From Streptomyces sp. NBC_01232 (GTDB taxonomy: Bacteria; Actinomycetota; Actinomycetes; Streptomycetales; Streptomycetaceae), in contig NZ_CP108518.1 of assembly GCF_035989885.1 (NCBI RefSeq), positions 5,323,001-5,387,000 of the forward strand: a stretch of DNA of 64,000 nucleotides. The letters are read 5' to 3'. Every line of letters begins with the position of its first letter. The first letter of the stretch is position 1. The notes beneath the pieces were generated by a model that saw only the letters and a list, made by a program, of their open reading frames with translations, was not told where the DNA came from and did no database searches. The position numbers and the translations under genes are program-made. Positions 10,355 through 17,736 of this stretch are shown here, in pieces.

Positions 10355-10969
10355 TCAGGCGTGGGGTACCGCCGTGGCGAGGACCACCTCGAATTCCTCG
10401 AGGCTGCGGGTGGTTGCGCGAGCCTTCGCCGTGGCCTCTCCGTGGACCGCCGCGACGGCGCCACGGGATGCCACGAGTGCGTCGCGGTCGGCGTAGAGCG
10501 CGCCGACAGCGGCTCTGCCCCGGTCGCGATCGATGAGCAGGGAGATGCCGGCCAGTCCGGGGACCTTCTGGACCTTGGGCAGTGAGGTGTCGCGGAACGT
10601 GTCCACCAGCAGGTCGATGTCGGCCGGCTCGACGTCCATGTGGACCAGCCGGAACCCCGCGCCCGGCCCGAGTTCCTCTGCGCGCCGGGCGACCGCCGCT
10701 TCCCAGTTGTCGACCGTCAGGGTCTGCGCGAAGGGCGCCATCATCTCGGCCCGCCGCTTGCTCAGGTTCTCGTAGCTGGCCTGCCGGGAGGCCTCGTCCT
10801 CCCACCACGATCCCACCAGGAGCTTGCCGAGCTCGCGGTCGGCGAACAGCCCCATCCCGCGAAAGCCCGGTTGCGCCGACAGCAGCGCACGCCCGTCGGT
10901 CCGTAGCGCCTCGGCGACCCCGTCGAGCTCGGCCGGATCACCCGTTGCATAGATGCTGCGAACGTACAT
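10355..10969 (-). CDS. Tandem antibiotic-biosynthesis-monooxygenase-fold protein
   Basis: The 204-residue product appears to hold two ferredoxin-like (ABM, dimeric alpha-beta barrel) halves: the first at about residues 1-95 (YVRSIYATGDPAELDGVAEAL through LLVGSWWEDEASRQASYENL), the second at about 105-200 (FRLVHMDVEPADIDLLVDTF through AAVGALYADRDALVASRGAV). Such folds bind small aromatic or haem-like ligands, or act as cofactor-free oxygenases; no substrate can be named. The start MYVRSIY is supported by GAAAGGG about six bases upstream. It lies inside the disturbed patch after ychF. Confidence 0.75.
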   Translation of the reverse strand: MYVRSIYATGDPAELDGVAEALRTDGRALLSAQPGFRGMGLFADRELGKLLVGSWWEDEASRQASYENLSKRRAEMMAPFAQTLTVDNWEAAVARRAEELGPGAGFRLVHMDVEPADIDLLVDTFRDTSLPKVQKVPGLAGISLLIDRDRGRAAVGALYADRDALVASRGAVAAVHGEATAKARATTRSLEEFEVVLATAVPHA

Positions 10970-11253
10970 AGCGCCCTTTCCTGCCTTCCGGTGGCCCCGC
11001 GCGGGCTCGTTTTCCCACTCCATGCGATGACCGGGGCGGATGGGGGGCAACGCGGCAGGGGCATTCAGGTGAAGAGGTGAGCCGTTGGCCCTGCTGTTTC
11101 CCGTGCTGGGACGGCGCTGGGCATCTGATCATCCATCAGCCGTTCGGCTCGCCTGAAGGGCGCCGGTGTGCGGTCCAGCGGGGCGAGGAGACCGCGACGC
11201 TTCACGGTGCTGAGCCTGGCGCGCTACGGCCGAGTCCCTGAAGAGGGTTCTGA

Positions 11254-11448
11254 GGGAGACATTCCCGAGCCCACGGTGCGCGGTGGCTCCGGGACTCCTT
11301 CGTGCCCGCACCGCACCTCGTCTGGTTCGCGAGCAGCCTCGAGGTGGCGAACGGCGGGCAGGATCCGTGGCCGCTGCCGGCCGAGGGCGGCGACGAAGAC
11401 ATCGCGGCTGAGCTGCGCAGGCACCTCGATTTCGTCGAGACCCCGTAG
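11254..11448 (+). pseudogene. C-terminal coding remnant of an unrecognised protein
   Basis: One frame reads RDSFVPAPHLVWFASSLEV then a GGQDPWPLPAEGGDED stretch and ends HLDFVETP-TAG. Amino-acid composition and codon choice look like a genuine acidic C-terminus, whereas the other frames give Arg/Pro-rich shadow text. A stop at 11251 cuts it off upstream and only GTG 11302 could start it. I do not recognise the family. Confidence 0.35.
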
Positions 11449-11574
11449 GCCAGTCCGCAGACAGTCCGCAGGACACGCGTGAGCGACCGTCGGCACCCAA
11501 CGCTCGCCAACGGAGAAACGCCTGGTCAGGGCCTGGATCGGGCTCCGCCGCAGGTCAGGGTCAGCCCGCAGGCA

Positions 11575-11588
11575 TTCCGCTTCAACGT
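11575..11588 (+). repeat. ychF 3'-end direct repeat, right copy
   Basis: TTCCGCTTCAACGT followed by GTAG encodes FRFNV-stop, exactly as ychF ends, but with a synonymous last codon and a different stop. About 1.65 kb separates it from the ychF copy. Confidence 0.45.
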
Positions 11589-11619
11589 GTAGTCGCTCGT
11601 TGCCGCACGCTTTCGCCGG

Positions 11620-11694
11620 GCATGCAGGTCAGGAGGGGTCGGACTCCGTCGAGTCCGACCCCTTCCGCATTCCTGTGCCGACCTGGTGCTGACT
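11620..11694. repeat. 75-bp dispersed repeat, copy 2 (intact hairpin)
   Basis: This copy overlaps the 3' end of the 238-residue gene on the minus strand, so it encodes that protein's last 21 or so residues. It matches 10256-10329 at about 85 percent. Confidence 0.85.
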
Positions 11695-12345
11695 TTCAGC
11701 CGCTTCGGCGGCGACCCGGCGGGCCGTCGGGTTCAGGGCCCTGGTTGTCGCCTGGGTGACGGGGTGACCGGCGAGGACGTGGCGGACGGCTTCGAGGGGG
11801 ACGGGGCGCTCGTAGTAGTCCTCGAAGTGGGCCCGGACGGCCTCGGGGGAGCGGTCCGTGAGGAGATGGAACAGGAAGCCGGAGCCGTCGGGGTCCTCGC
11901 TCCCGGCGGGGTAGGCGATGGCCGAGCCGGTACGCCAGGCGGTGTCGCCGGGCTCCCACCACAGGCAGACGGTGACCCGAGGGACGTCGATGCCCTCGTC
12001 GAAGAAGGCGGGCTCGTCCAGGAGCGGGCGCAGGGCCGCAGGCACCTCGTCGATGACACCGGGCCAGACCTCTTCGTCGTCCGTCCCGTACGGACTCATC
12101 TCCGATTCGTGGTCGAAGCCGCGTATGAGCACGCCCGCCGGCGTGAAGAGGACAGAGAAGTCGTCCCCCGAGCCGTTGTCCATCAAAGCCGCCTCTTCGC
12201 CGGGGCCCCAGGCGGTGGCGAAGGTGTAGTGGCAGAACCGCGGATCGTGGCCGATCGTCGCGTCCAGGACGGCCAGCGCCCGCAGGTGGCTGCGGAGCCG
12301 GGCCGGGTCGGGGAGCAGGGCGGCGGCCTCGTGTGCAGTGCTCAT
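11629..12345 (-). CDS. Hypothetical protein of 238 residues
   Basis: I do not recognise this family. The protein is acidic and globular with no signal peptide or membrane segment. Tryptophan-rich motifs CHYTFATAWGPGEEAALMDNGSGDD, DDEEVWPGVIDEVP and VTVCLWWEPGDTAW suggest a defined fold. The final residues SQHQVGTGMRKGSDSTESDPS are encoded by the 75-bp repeat and its terminator-like hairpin, so the original stop may have been lost and the tail acquired. The start MSTAHEAA is the likeliest; ATGs at 12354 and 12411 are alternatives and no ribosome site is convincing. It is divergent from the PadR gene. Confidence 0.7.
   Translation of the reverse strand: MSTAHEAAALLPDPARLRSHLRALAVLDATIGHDPRFCHYTFATAWGPGEEAALMDNGSGDDFSVLFTPAGVLIRGFDHESEMSPYGTDDEEVWPGVIDEVPAALRPLLDEPAFFDEGIDVPRVTVCLWWEPGDTAWRTGSAIAYPAGSEDPDGSGFLFHLLTDRSPEAVRAHFEDYYERPVPLEAVRHVLAGHPVTQATTRALNPTARRVAAEAAESQHQVGTGMRKGSDSTESDPS
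11634..11663. terminator. Hairpin inside repeat copy 2
   Basis: AGGGGTCGGACTC (11634-11646) pairs perfectly with GAGTCCGACCCCT (11651-11663) around CGTC. It would terminate minus-strand transcription but lies within the annotated reading frame of the gene it follows. Confidence 0.65.
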
Positions 12346-12437
12346 GGTTCCCATGGAAGCAGCCGCCACCGACAGTCCGGCGCGGCTGCGGTTGATTGTC
12401 TTGTGGTGCAAGGGAGTTGATGACTATCTTGTACCGC

Positions 12438-12818
12438 ATGACAAAGGAGCCGACCGCGACCGGTGACCAACGGCGCAGCCAGCTCCTGCGCGGAGTGCTC
12501 GACCTCTGCCTGCTGTCGCTCATCGGCGAACGGCCCCGGTACGGCTTCGAGTTCGCGCAAGCGCTCGCCGACGCCGGGCTCGACCTCGTCAGCGACGGCA
12601 GCATCTATCCGCTGCTCGCGCGGATGGAGCGGGCGGGGCTCATCTCCTCGTACCGTGCTCCGTCCCCCAGCGGCGGCGCCCCGCGCAAGTACTACCGGCT
12701 GACCGAGGCGGGGCGCGCCGAGCTGGGTGCGGGGCGGGGCGACTGGCGGGCCTTCTCCGGGCAGGTGGGTCGGATCCTGGACGCCGGTACGCAATCCACG
12801 GGGGAAGGCACACCATGA
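12438..12818 (+). CDS. PadR-family transcriptional regulator
   Basis: The 126-residue protein has the PadR winged helix: LLRGVLDLCLLSLIGERPRYGFEFAQALADAGLDLVSDGSIYPLLARMERAGLI, then RKYYRLTEAGRAEL. It should repress its own operon, which includes the next gene, whose ATG overlaps its stop. The start could be ATG 12438, which would be leaderless if TATCTT at 12424 is a -10 box, or ATG 12420 with AGGGAG close upstream. Confidence 0.9.
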   Translation: MTKEPTATGDQRRSQLLRGVLDLCLLSLIGERPRYGFEFAQALADAGLDLVSDGSIYPLLARMERAGLISSYRAPSPSGGAPRKYYRLTEAGRAELGAGRGDWRAFSGQVGRILDAGTQSTGEGTP

Positions 12819-13387
12819 CGAACGAGCAGATACTCGCGACCTGCCGCAGCAACTGGGAGTACCGCGGGGTCGAGGACGCCGCCATGCGGGAGATGCTCGA
12901 CGAGCTCTCCGCGCACCTGGAGGACGCACAGGCCGCCGGGCGCACCGCGCAGGACGTCGTCGGCCCGGACGTACGGGCCTTCGCCGCGGCCTGGGCGCGG
13001 GAGCGCACCCCCTTCGCCCACCGGGCGCTGCGCATGCTGGCCATGGCCGCCTACGTGCTCGGCTGGCTGCTTCTCTTCCTGCACCTGACCCGGTGGACCA
13101 CCCGACTGGATGTGACCGCCGCCCACGGAGCCTTCCTGGTGGCCGTCGGCGCCGGAAGGGTCGCCTGGGAGCTGCGCCGGGGCGTGATGCGCCTGTACCA
13201 GCAGTGGGCGCTCTCCCTCGTCGTTGCCCTGCCCGTGGCGATCCTCACCAGGTGGTTGGCCGGTGACGGGGTGCTGTTCACCCTCCCGCTGTGGGTCGCA
13301 CCGGTCCTGCTGCTGCCGGGGCTGCCGTACGCGGTCTGCGACGTGCGGGCCCGCCGCGGCGCTAAGGGCGACCCGGCCCGGCGGTGA
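12815..13387 (+). CDS. HAAS-domain membrane protein paired with PadR
   Basis: The 190-residue protein has an N-terminal soluble helical region (CRSNWEYRGVEDAAMREMLDELSAHLEDAQAAGRTAQDVVGPDVRAFAAAWARER) typical of the HAAS domain found in partners of PadR regulators. Four or so membrane segments follow (YVLGWLLLFL, HGAFLVAVGAG, LSLVVALPVAIL, LWVAPVLLLPGL). The ATGA overlap with the PadR stop implies translational coupling. Such pairs are thought to sense membrane-active compounds; the trigger here is unknown. Confidence 0.8.
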   Translation: MTNEQILATCRSNWEYRGVEDAAMREMLDELSAHLEDAQAAGRTAQDVVGPDVRAFAAAWARERTPFAHRALRMLAMAAYVLGWLLLFLHLTRWTTRLDVTAAHGAFLVAVGAGRVAWELRRGVMRLYQQWALSLVVALPVAILTRWLAGDGVLFTLPLWVAPVLLLPGLPYAVCDVRARRGAKGDPARR

Positions 13388-13394
13388 CGCCGCA

Positions 13395-13418
13395 CCGGGC
13401 CCGGCCGCCCGGGCCCGG
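13395..13418. terminator. GC palindromes between convergent genes
   Basis: Two copies of CCGGGCCCGG (13395-13404 and 13409-13418) can fold singly or with each other between the HAAS and SMP-30 stops. Confidence 0.5.
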
Positions 13419-13427
13419 CCGTCCCGG

Positions 13428-14471
13428 TCAGAGGCCGCGGACCGCCGCGACCGTGAACGTGGTGGGAGTGCCCGAGCCGGGGGTCATGGGACCGCCCTTG
13501 TCGAACTGGGAGCGGACCACCAGCGTGCGGCCCGGGGTGTGGGTGAGGGTCGTGGGGATCTGCAGGGACGGGTCCGTGATCGTACGGGTCAGCCGGGCGC
13601 GGGATCCGTCCGCGCCGACCTGCCAGCGGGTCAGCGTGTTGGTGGTGTTGTGCGCGACGCGCAGGGTGCCGTCGGGGGAGAGGTGGAGGCCGTCGGCCGC
13701 CTTCATGTCGCCGCCGCTGAGGGCGACGCGGCGGACGGCGCCGGTGCGCAGGTCGACGCGGTAGAGGTCGCCCTCCGGCATGTCGACGGTCAGCAGGTAG
13801 CGGCCCTTGCGGTCGGAGACGATCCCGTTGAGGCTGAAGCCGCCCGCCGGCCGGGGGCGCAGCGCCGGGGTGAGGTCGTAGGCCTCGGTCAGGACGCCGC
13901 TGCCGATGGCCAGCTGCTCCGGGGTCACGCGGTAGATCATGCCGCGGATGCTGTCCGTGAGGTACGCGGTGCCGTCCGGGGTGAGGGTCAGGTCGTTGAT
14001 GAAGTGGGCGGGGGCTCCCGTTCCTCCGGCCACCTCGAAGTGCGCCAGGCGGGACCCGTCGGCGGTGTCGTAGACCGCCACGCCCGTGGTCGAGTCGGTG
14101 ACCCACAGGCGGCCGCGGGCATCGACCCGCAGGCCGTTCGCCGTGCGGCGGCCGTCGGTGCCGGAGGGCAGGAACACCTCCGCCTCGGAGCGGCCGGGGC
14201 GGGCCCGGTAGACGGTGCCGTCCGCGTACGAGCCGACGTAGACCGTGTGCGTGCGGGGGTCGGTGGCGATGCCCTCCGGGTAGACCTTCGCGCCGGGTAT
14301 CGCGAAGGCGGTGGATATCCGGGCGTCGCCGGCAGGGTTCCGCAACTCGGCCGGGGCCTGCGCCCGTGCCGGGGCCACACCCAGGGTGAGGGCCACGGCC
14401 ACGGCGGCGGTCAGTGCGGCGGGCAGCGCAGCCGGCAGGGCGGCGGGCAGGAATGACTTCGTCTTCATCAT
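13428..14471 (-). CDS. Secreted SMP-30/gluconolactonase-like beta-propeller protein
   Basis: The 347-residue protein starts with a long Sec signal (MKTKSFLPAALPAALPAALTAAVAVALTLGVAPARA, cleavage after ARA) and continues as an NHL/SMP-30 propeller with repeats such as VYPEGIATDPRTHTVYVGSYADGTVYR, ANGLRVDARGRLWVTD, INDLTLTPDGTAYLTDS and NGIVSDRKGRYLLTV. Family members are lactonases or sugar-binding proteins. It is divergent from a MarR gene with a perfect palindrome between, so MarR control is probable. Either of two adjacent ATGs (14471, 14468) can start; the second has better spacing to GAGG. Confidence 0.85.
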   Translation of the reverse strand: MMKTKSFLPAALPAALPAALTAAVAVALTLGVAPARAQAPAELRNPAGDARISTAFAIPGAKVYPEGIATDPRTHTVYVGSYADGTVYRARPGRSEAEVFLPSGTDGRRTANGLRVDARGRLWVTDSTTGVAVYDTADGSRLAHFEVAGGTGAPAHFINDLTLTPDGTAYLTDSIRGMIYRVTPEQLAIGSGVLTEAYDLTPALRPRPAGGFSLNGIVSDRKGRYLLTVDMPEGDLYRVDLRTGAVRRVALSGGDMKAADGLHLSPDGTLRVAHNTTNTLTRWQVGADGSRARLTRTITDPSLQIPTTLTHTPGRTLVVRSQFDKGGPMTPGSGTPTTFTVAAVRGL

Positions 14472-14505
14472 CGTCCTCTAGTGAGTGCGTGAGGGCGAAT
14501 GTATG

Positions 14506-14517
14506 TTAGAGCTCTAA
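14506..14517. promoter_or_regulatory. Perfect 12-bp palindrome, probable MarR operator
   Basis: TTAGAGCTCTAA lies in the 74-base gap between the divergent SMP-30 and MarR genes, 28 bases upstream of the MarR start. Its form is typical for MarR dimers. Confidence 0.7.
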
Positions 14518-14545
14518 TGCTTGCAAGGGGCCGTAGGATGCGGGC

Positions 14546-14983
14546 ATGACCTCCATGGCCCCCGAGGAGCGCATCGGCTCTCATCTCAAGCGTGCCGAGC
14601 AGGCGCTCCTCGCGGCGAAGAACGCGGCGTGCAAGCCGGCCGCAGTAACGGTTCCGCAGTACGCCGCGCTGCTCTGGCTCGCCGAGAAGCCCGGCATCTC
14701 GGCCGCCGCGCTCGCCCGGCTGTGCGGAGTGACGCCGCCGACCATGAACACCGTGCTGAAGAACCTGCAGGAGCGCGGGTTCATCGAGCGGACCCCGCAC
14801 GAATGGCACCGCAACGTTCTGGAGACCCGGCTCACGGACGAGGGGCGCGCGGCGTTGGAGCTGGCCGATTCCGGGGCGGTACGGGTGGAGCGCACGCTCG
14901 CCGCCGCGTTCACCGGTGAGGAGCGGGAGTTGCTCATCCAGCTGCTGGGGCGATGTGCGCAGGCGCTCGACGCCCAGCGCTGA
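14546..14983 (+). CDS. MarR-family transcriptional regulator
   Basis: The 145-residue protein has the MarR winged helix: TVPQYAALLWLAEKPGISAAALARLCGVTPPTMNTVLKNLQERGFIERTPHEWHRNVLETRLTDEGRAAL, flanked by dimerisation helices. It has several cysteines (in KNAACKPAA, RLCGV and GRCAQ), so thiol sensing is conceivable but unproven. The palindrome TTAGAGCTCTAA upstream and the divergent SMP-30 gene make autoregulation plus control of the lactonase-like protein the simplest model. Confidence 0.88.
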   Translation: MTSMAPEERIGSHLKRAEQALLAAKNAACKPAAVTVPQYAALLWLAEKPGISAAALARLCGVTPPTMNTVLKNLQERGFIERTPHEWHRNVLETRLTDEGRAALELADSGAVRVERTLAAAFTGEERELLIQLLGRCAQALDAQR

Positions 14984-15117
14984 GACCCGGCGGCCCCCGA
15001 GCACTCCGGCATGACTTTGCTCTGATTTGGAACTGTGCGGGGGTTTCGCACATCAGAGGTAGGGGATGCCAGCCGTTCTGCCCTCGGGGGCAGTCATGAC
15101 CGTTCGGAGCGAAGTCC

Positions 15118-16458
15118 GTGCACCAGTACCCGCAGCGCCCGCGGCCTGATGAGCAGCAGCCGTACCAGGAGCACCAGGGATACCAGCAGTACCCGGGGTA
15201 CCAGGACGAGGAGCAGCGGCAGCGGCAACCGCAGCAACAGCGGTACCAGCAGCCGCCGCCCCCGCACCAGCCGCCCCCGCACCAGCAGTCCCCACACCAG
15301 CAGTCCCCGTATCCGCAGTACCCGCAGCCGCCGCAGCCGCCCCAGCGCTATGCGTACGCGGAGCAGCCCCCGGCGCCCGAGCCCCCGCGGTCCGGGCGCT
15401 CCCGGCGCCGAATATGGATCGGCGCGACGGTCGCCCTCGCGCTCCTGCTCGGCGGCGGCGGTTTCGCCGCCTGGAAGCTCGACTGGTTCTCCGGCAACGG
15501 CGAGGCCGTGAGCTTCGGGAAGAACCCCCAGCCCCCGGCTGCCGCCGGCAAGACGGACCCGAGCGCCCCGGCGACGGCCGCCAAGCCCACCGGCGACCCG
15601 GACGTGCTCATGCCGACCGGCCCGAAGGCCGCCTTCAAGCAGACCGCCAAGCTCGACGACGGCACGATCGTCGCCAAGACCCGTATCGCGGGCGCGAAGT
15701 CCAGCTTCGAGGGTGACGTCTGGGTGTGGGCGCCCAAGGAGTACGACGACCCGAAGTACGCCAAGAGCGGCTTCCCGGTCCTCATCGCGCTCCCCGGCGG
15801 CAACGGCTTCCCCGACAACTACTGGGCCGACCGCAGCCTCGGCCTCCAGAAGGCCATCACCGACGGTGCCAAGGCCGGTACCAGCCTGCCGTTCATCGTG
15901 ATCATGCCGGTGCTCAACCCGGACGCCAAGTACTACTACGACGGCTCCGACATCCCCGGCCAGGCCAAGATGGGCACGTGGATGGCCGAGGACGTCCCGG
16001 CCTTCGCCAAGGCCAACTTCCGTACCTACAAGTCCCGCGACGGCTGGGCCTTCATGGGCTCCTCCTCCGGCGCCTTCGTCGGCATGAAAACCGTCCTGCA
16101 GCACCCGGACAAGTTCAAGGCCGTGATCGCCAGTGGCGGCGAGATCGTCCCAGACTCGCCGCTGTGGAAGGGCCACCAGGCCGAGATGGACGCGAACAAC
16201 CCGGAGAAGCTCGCCCAGAAGCTGATCGACTCCAAGGGCCCCGAGGTCTACATCAACTTCCAGATCGGCACCAAGGAGAGCGGGAAGGAGCGGATGACGA
16301 AGTTCCAGCAGCAGTACGGCAAGGGACCCGTCAAGATGACCATCCGCGACATCCAGAACGGCGAGCACAACGGCTGGCACTACGTCCGGGGCATGAAGGA
16401 AGGCTCCCTGGAATGGGTCAGCAAGGTCCTCAAGGGTCCGAAGCCCGAAGCCGGCTGA
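15118..16458 (+). CDS. Membrane-anchored esterase with Gln/Pro/Tyr-rich N-terminus
   Basis: The 446-residue protein has three parts. Residues 1 to about 95 are a disordered Gln/Pro/Tyr-rich region; about 97-118 is a membrane segment (WIGATVALALLLGGGGFAAW); the rest is an alpha/beta-hydrolase of the putative-esterase (EstD/PF00756) type. The nucleophile is the serine of MGSSSGAF and a late histidine lies in GEHNGWHYVRGM. The N-terminus faces the cytoplasm and the enzyme faces out. GTG 15118 follows GGAGCG by eight bases. The next gene is a paralogue lacking the long N-terminus. Substrate unknown; mycolyl-transferase-like or feruloyl-esterase-like activity are only family possibilities. Confidence 0.82.
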   Translation: MHQYPQRPRPDEQQPYQEHQGYQQYPGYQDEEQRQRQPQQQRYQQPPPPHQPPPHQQSPHQQSPYPQYPQPPQPPQRYAYAEQPPAPEPPRSGRSRRRIWIGATVALALLLGGGGFAAWKLDWFSGNGEAVSFGKNPQPPAAAGKTDPSAPATAAKPTGDPDVLMPTGPKAAFKQTAKLDDGTIVAKTRIAGAKSSFEGDVWVWAPKEYDDPKYAKSGFPVLIALPGGNGFPDNYWADRSLGLQKAITDGAKAGTSLPFIVIMPVLNPDAKYYYDGSDIPGQAKMGTWMAEDVPAFAKANFRTYKSRDGWAFMGSSSGAFVGMKTVLQHPDKFKAVIASGGEIVPDSPLWKGHQAEMDANNPEKLAQKLIDSKGPEVYINFQIGTKESGKERMTKFQQQYGKGPVKMTIRDIQNGEHNGWHYVRGMKEGSLEWVSKVLKGPKPEAG

Positions 16459-16656
16459 CCCGCCCCGCCGCATCCGCCGCCGCATCCACCGAGACATCGG
16501 CCGCCGCAGCCCGGCCCTCGGCGCGTGGCCCTCGCCACGTCCCGCCCGTCCCAGGCAACCCATCCCGTCGTTCATACCTCTGTAAGGGGTGTAAGGGGGA
16601 CCGATCGGTCCGACCCGCGCTCCGCGCGAGCGCCGGAGAAGGAACGGGACAAAACC
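16459..16656 (+). promoter_or_regulatory. Spacer with tandem TGTAAGGGG and a palindrome before esterase 2
   Basis: TGTAAGGGG occurs twice head-to-tail at 16581-16598, directly followed by the 12-bp palindrome GACCGATCGGTC at 16599-16610. The block lies 47 bases before the start of the second esterase and is the only structured part of this spacer. A regulator site is likely; which regulator is unknown. Confidence 0.55.
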
Positions 16657-17736
16657 GTGCAGCATGACCAGCAAGGCGACGGCAGCCCCATGACCGAGGG
16701 CGGCCGTCGCCCCCACCGCCTGCGCATGATTCTGATCAGTGGCGGGCTCGCGCTCACCCTCGCCGCAGGGGGCGCGGCGGCGTACAAGTTCGGCCTCTTC
16801 TCCGACATAGGGGATCCGGTCGCCTTCGGGAAGGTCCAGGAGAAGACGGCCACCGCCTCCGAGGTCCTCCCGGAGGTGCTCATGCCCACCGGGCCGGCGG
16901 CCGAGTTCGTCCGCACCAACCGGCTGCCCGACGGCACCCAGATCGCCAAGACCACCCTCAAGGGCGCGAAGTCCGGATTCACGGGTGACGTGTGGGTGTG
17001 GGTGCCCAAGGAGTACGACGACCCGAGGTACGCCAAGAGCGGCTTCCCGGTCCTGATCTCCCTGCCCGGAGGTCGCGGCTACCCGACGAACTACTGGGGG
17101 ACGGGCCCCGGCCTCGGCCTCCAGAAGGCCGTGAGCGACGGGGCCGCGGCCGGGACGAGCCTGCCCTTCATCCTCGTCATGCCGGTGATCAACGGCGACA
17201 CCAAGCACCACTTCGACGGTTCGGACATCCCCGGCCAGCCCAGGATGGGCACCTGGATGGCCGAGGACGTCCCGGATTTCGCGAAGGCCAATTTCCGCAC
17301 CTTCACCTCCCGTGACGGCTGGGCCTTCATGGGTTCCTCCTCGGGCGGCTTCGGCGCCTTCAAGCACGTCCTGAAGCACCCCGACCGGTTCAAGGCGGCC
17401 ATCGCGAGCGGGATCGACATCGTCCCCGACTCCCCGCTGTGGCAGGGGAACAGGCAGGCCATGGACGCGGACAACCCGGAGAAGCTCGCCGCGAAACTGA
17501 TCGACGCCAAGGGCCCCGAGGTCTACATCAACTTCCAGATCGGCACCGCCGAGACCGGCCGCGAGAAGGCCGAGAAGTTCATGAAGGAGTACGGGAGGGG
17601 CCCCGTGCACACCAGGCTGCAGGTGATCCAGGATGGTGAGCACAACGGAAAGTCGTACGTGCGTGGCATGAGGGAGGGCTCCCTGGAGTGGATCAGCAAG
17701 GTGATGAAGGCACCGACACCCGAGCCCGGCGTGTGA
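16657..17736 (+). CDS. Membrane-anchored esterase, paralogue of the preceding gene
   Basis: The 359-residue protein repeats the architecture of its neighbour without the Gln-rich region: a short cytoplasmic N-terminus, a membrane segment (MILISGGLALTLAAGGAAAYKF), then the same esterase fold (GDVWVWVPKEYDDPRYAKSGFPVLISLPGG; nucleophile in MGSSSGGF; histidine in GEHNGKSY). The two catalytic domains are plainly homologous throughout. GTG 16657 is chosen by analogy with the GTG of esterase 1 and has GGGAC upstream; ATG 16690 is the alternative. Its TGA overlaps the ATG of the protease gene by one base. Confidence 0.82.
   Translation: MQHDQQGDGSPMTEGGRRPHRLRMILISGGLALTLAAGGAAAYKFGLFSDIGDPVAFGKVQEKTATASEVLPEVLMPTGPAAEFVRTNRLPDGTQIAKTTLKGAKSGFTGDVWVWVPKEYDDPRYAKSGFPVLISLPGGRGYPTNYWGTGPGLGLQKAVSDGAAAGTSLPFILVMPVINGDTKHHFDGSDIPGQPRMGTWMAEDVPDFAKANFRTFTSRDGWAFMGSSSGGFGAFKHVLKHPDRFKAAIASGIDIVPDSPLWQGNRQAMDADNPEKLAAKLIDAKGPEVYINFQIGTAETGREKAEKFMKEYGRGPVHTRLQVIQDGEHNGKSYVRGMREGSLEWISKVMKAPTPEPGV

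Larger units (their letters stand above)
10970..11628. other. Gene-poor stretch with one coding remnant and repeats
   Basis: Open frames here have no recognisable products apart from a likely remnant at 11254-11448. It includes clustered CAGTCCGCAG copies at 11452-11472 (also at 9990) and the second copy of the ychF 3' end at 11575-11588. Confidence 0.5.
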
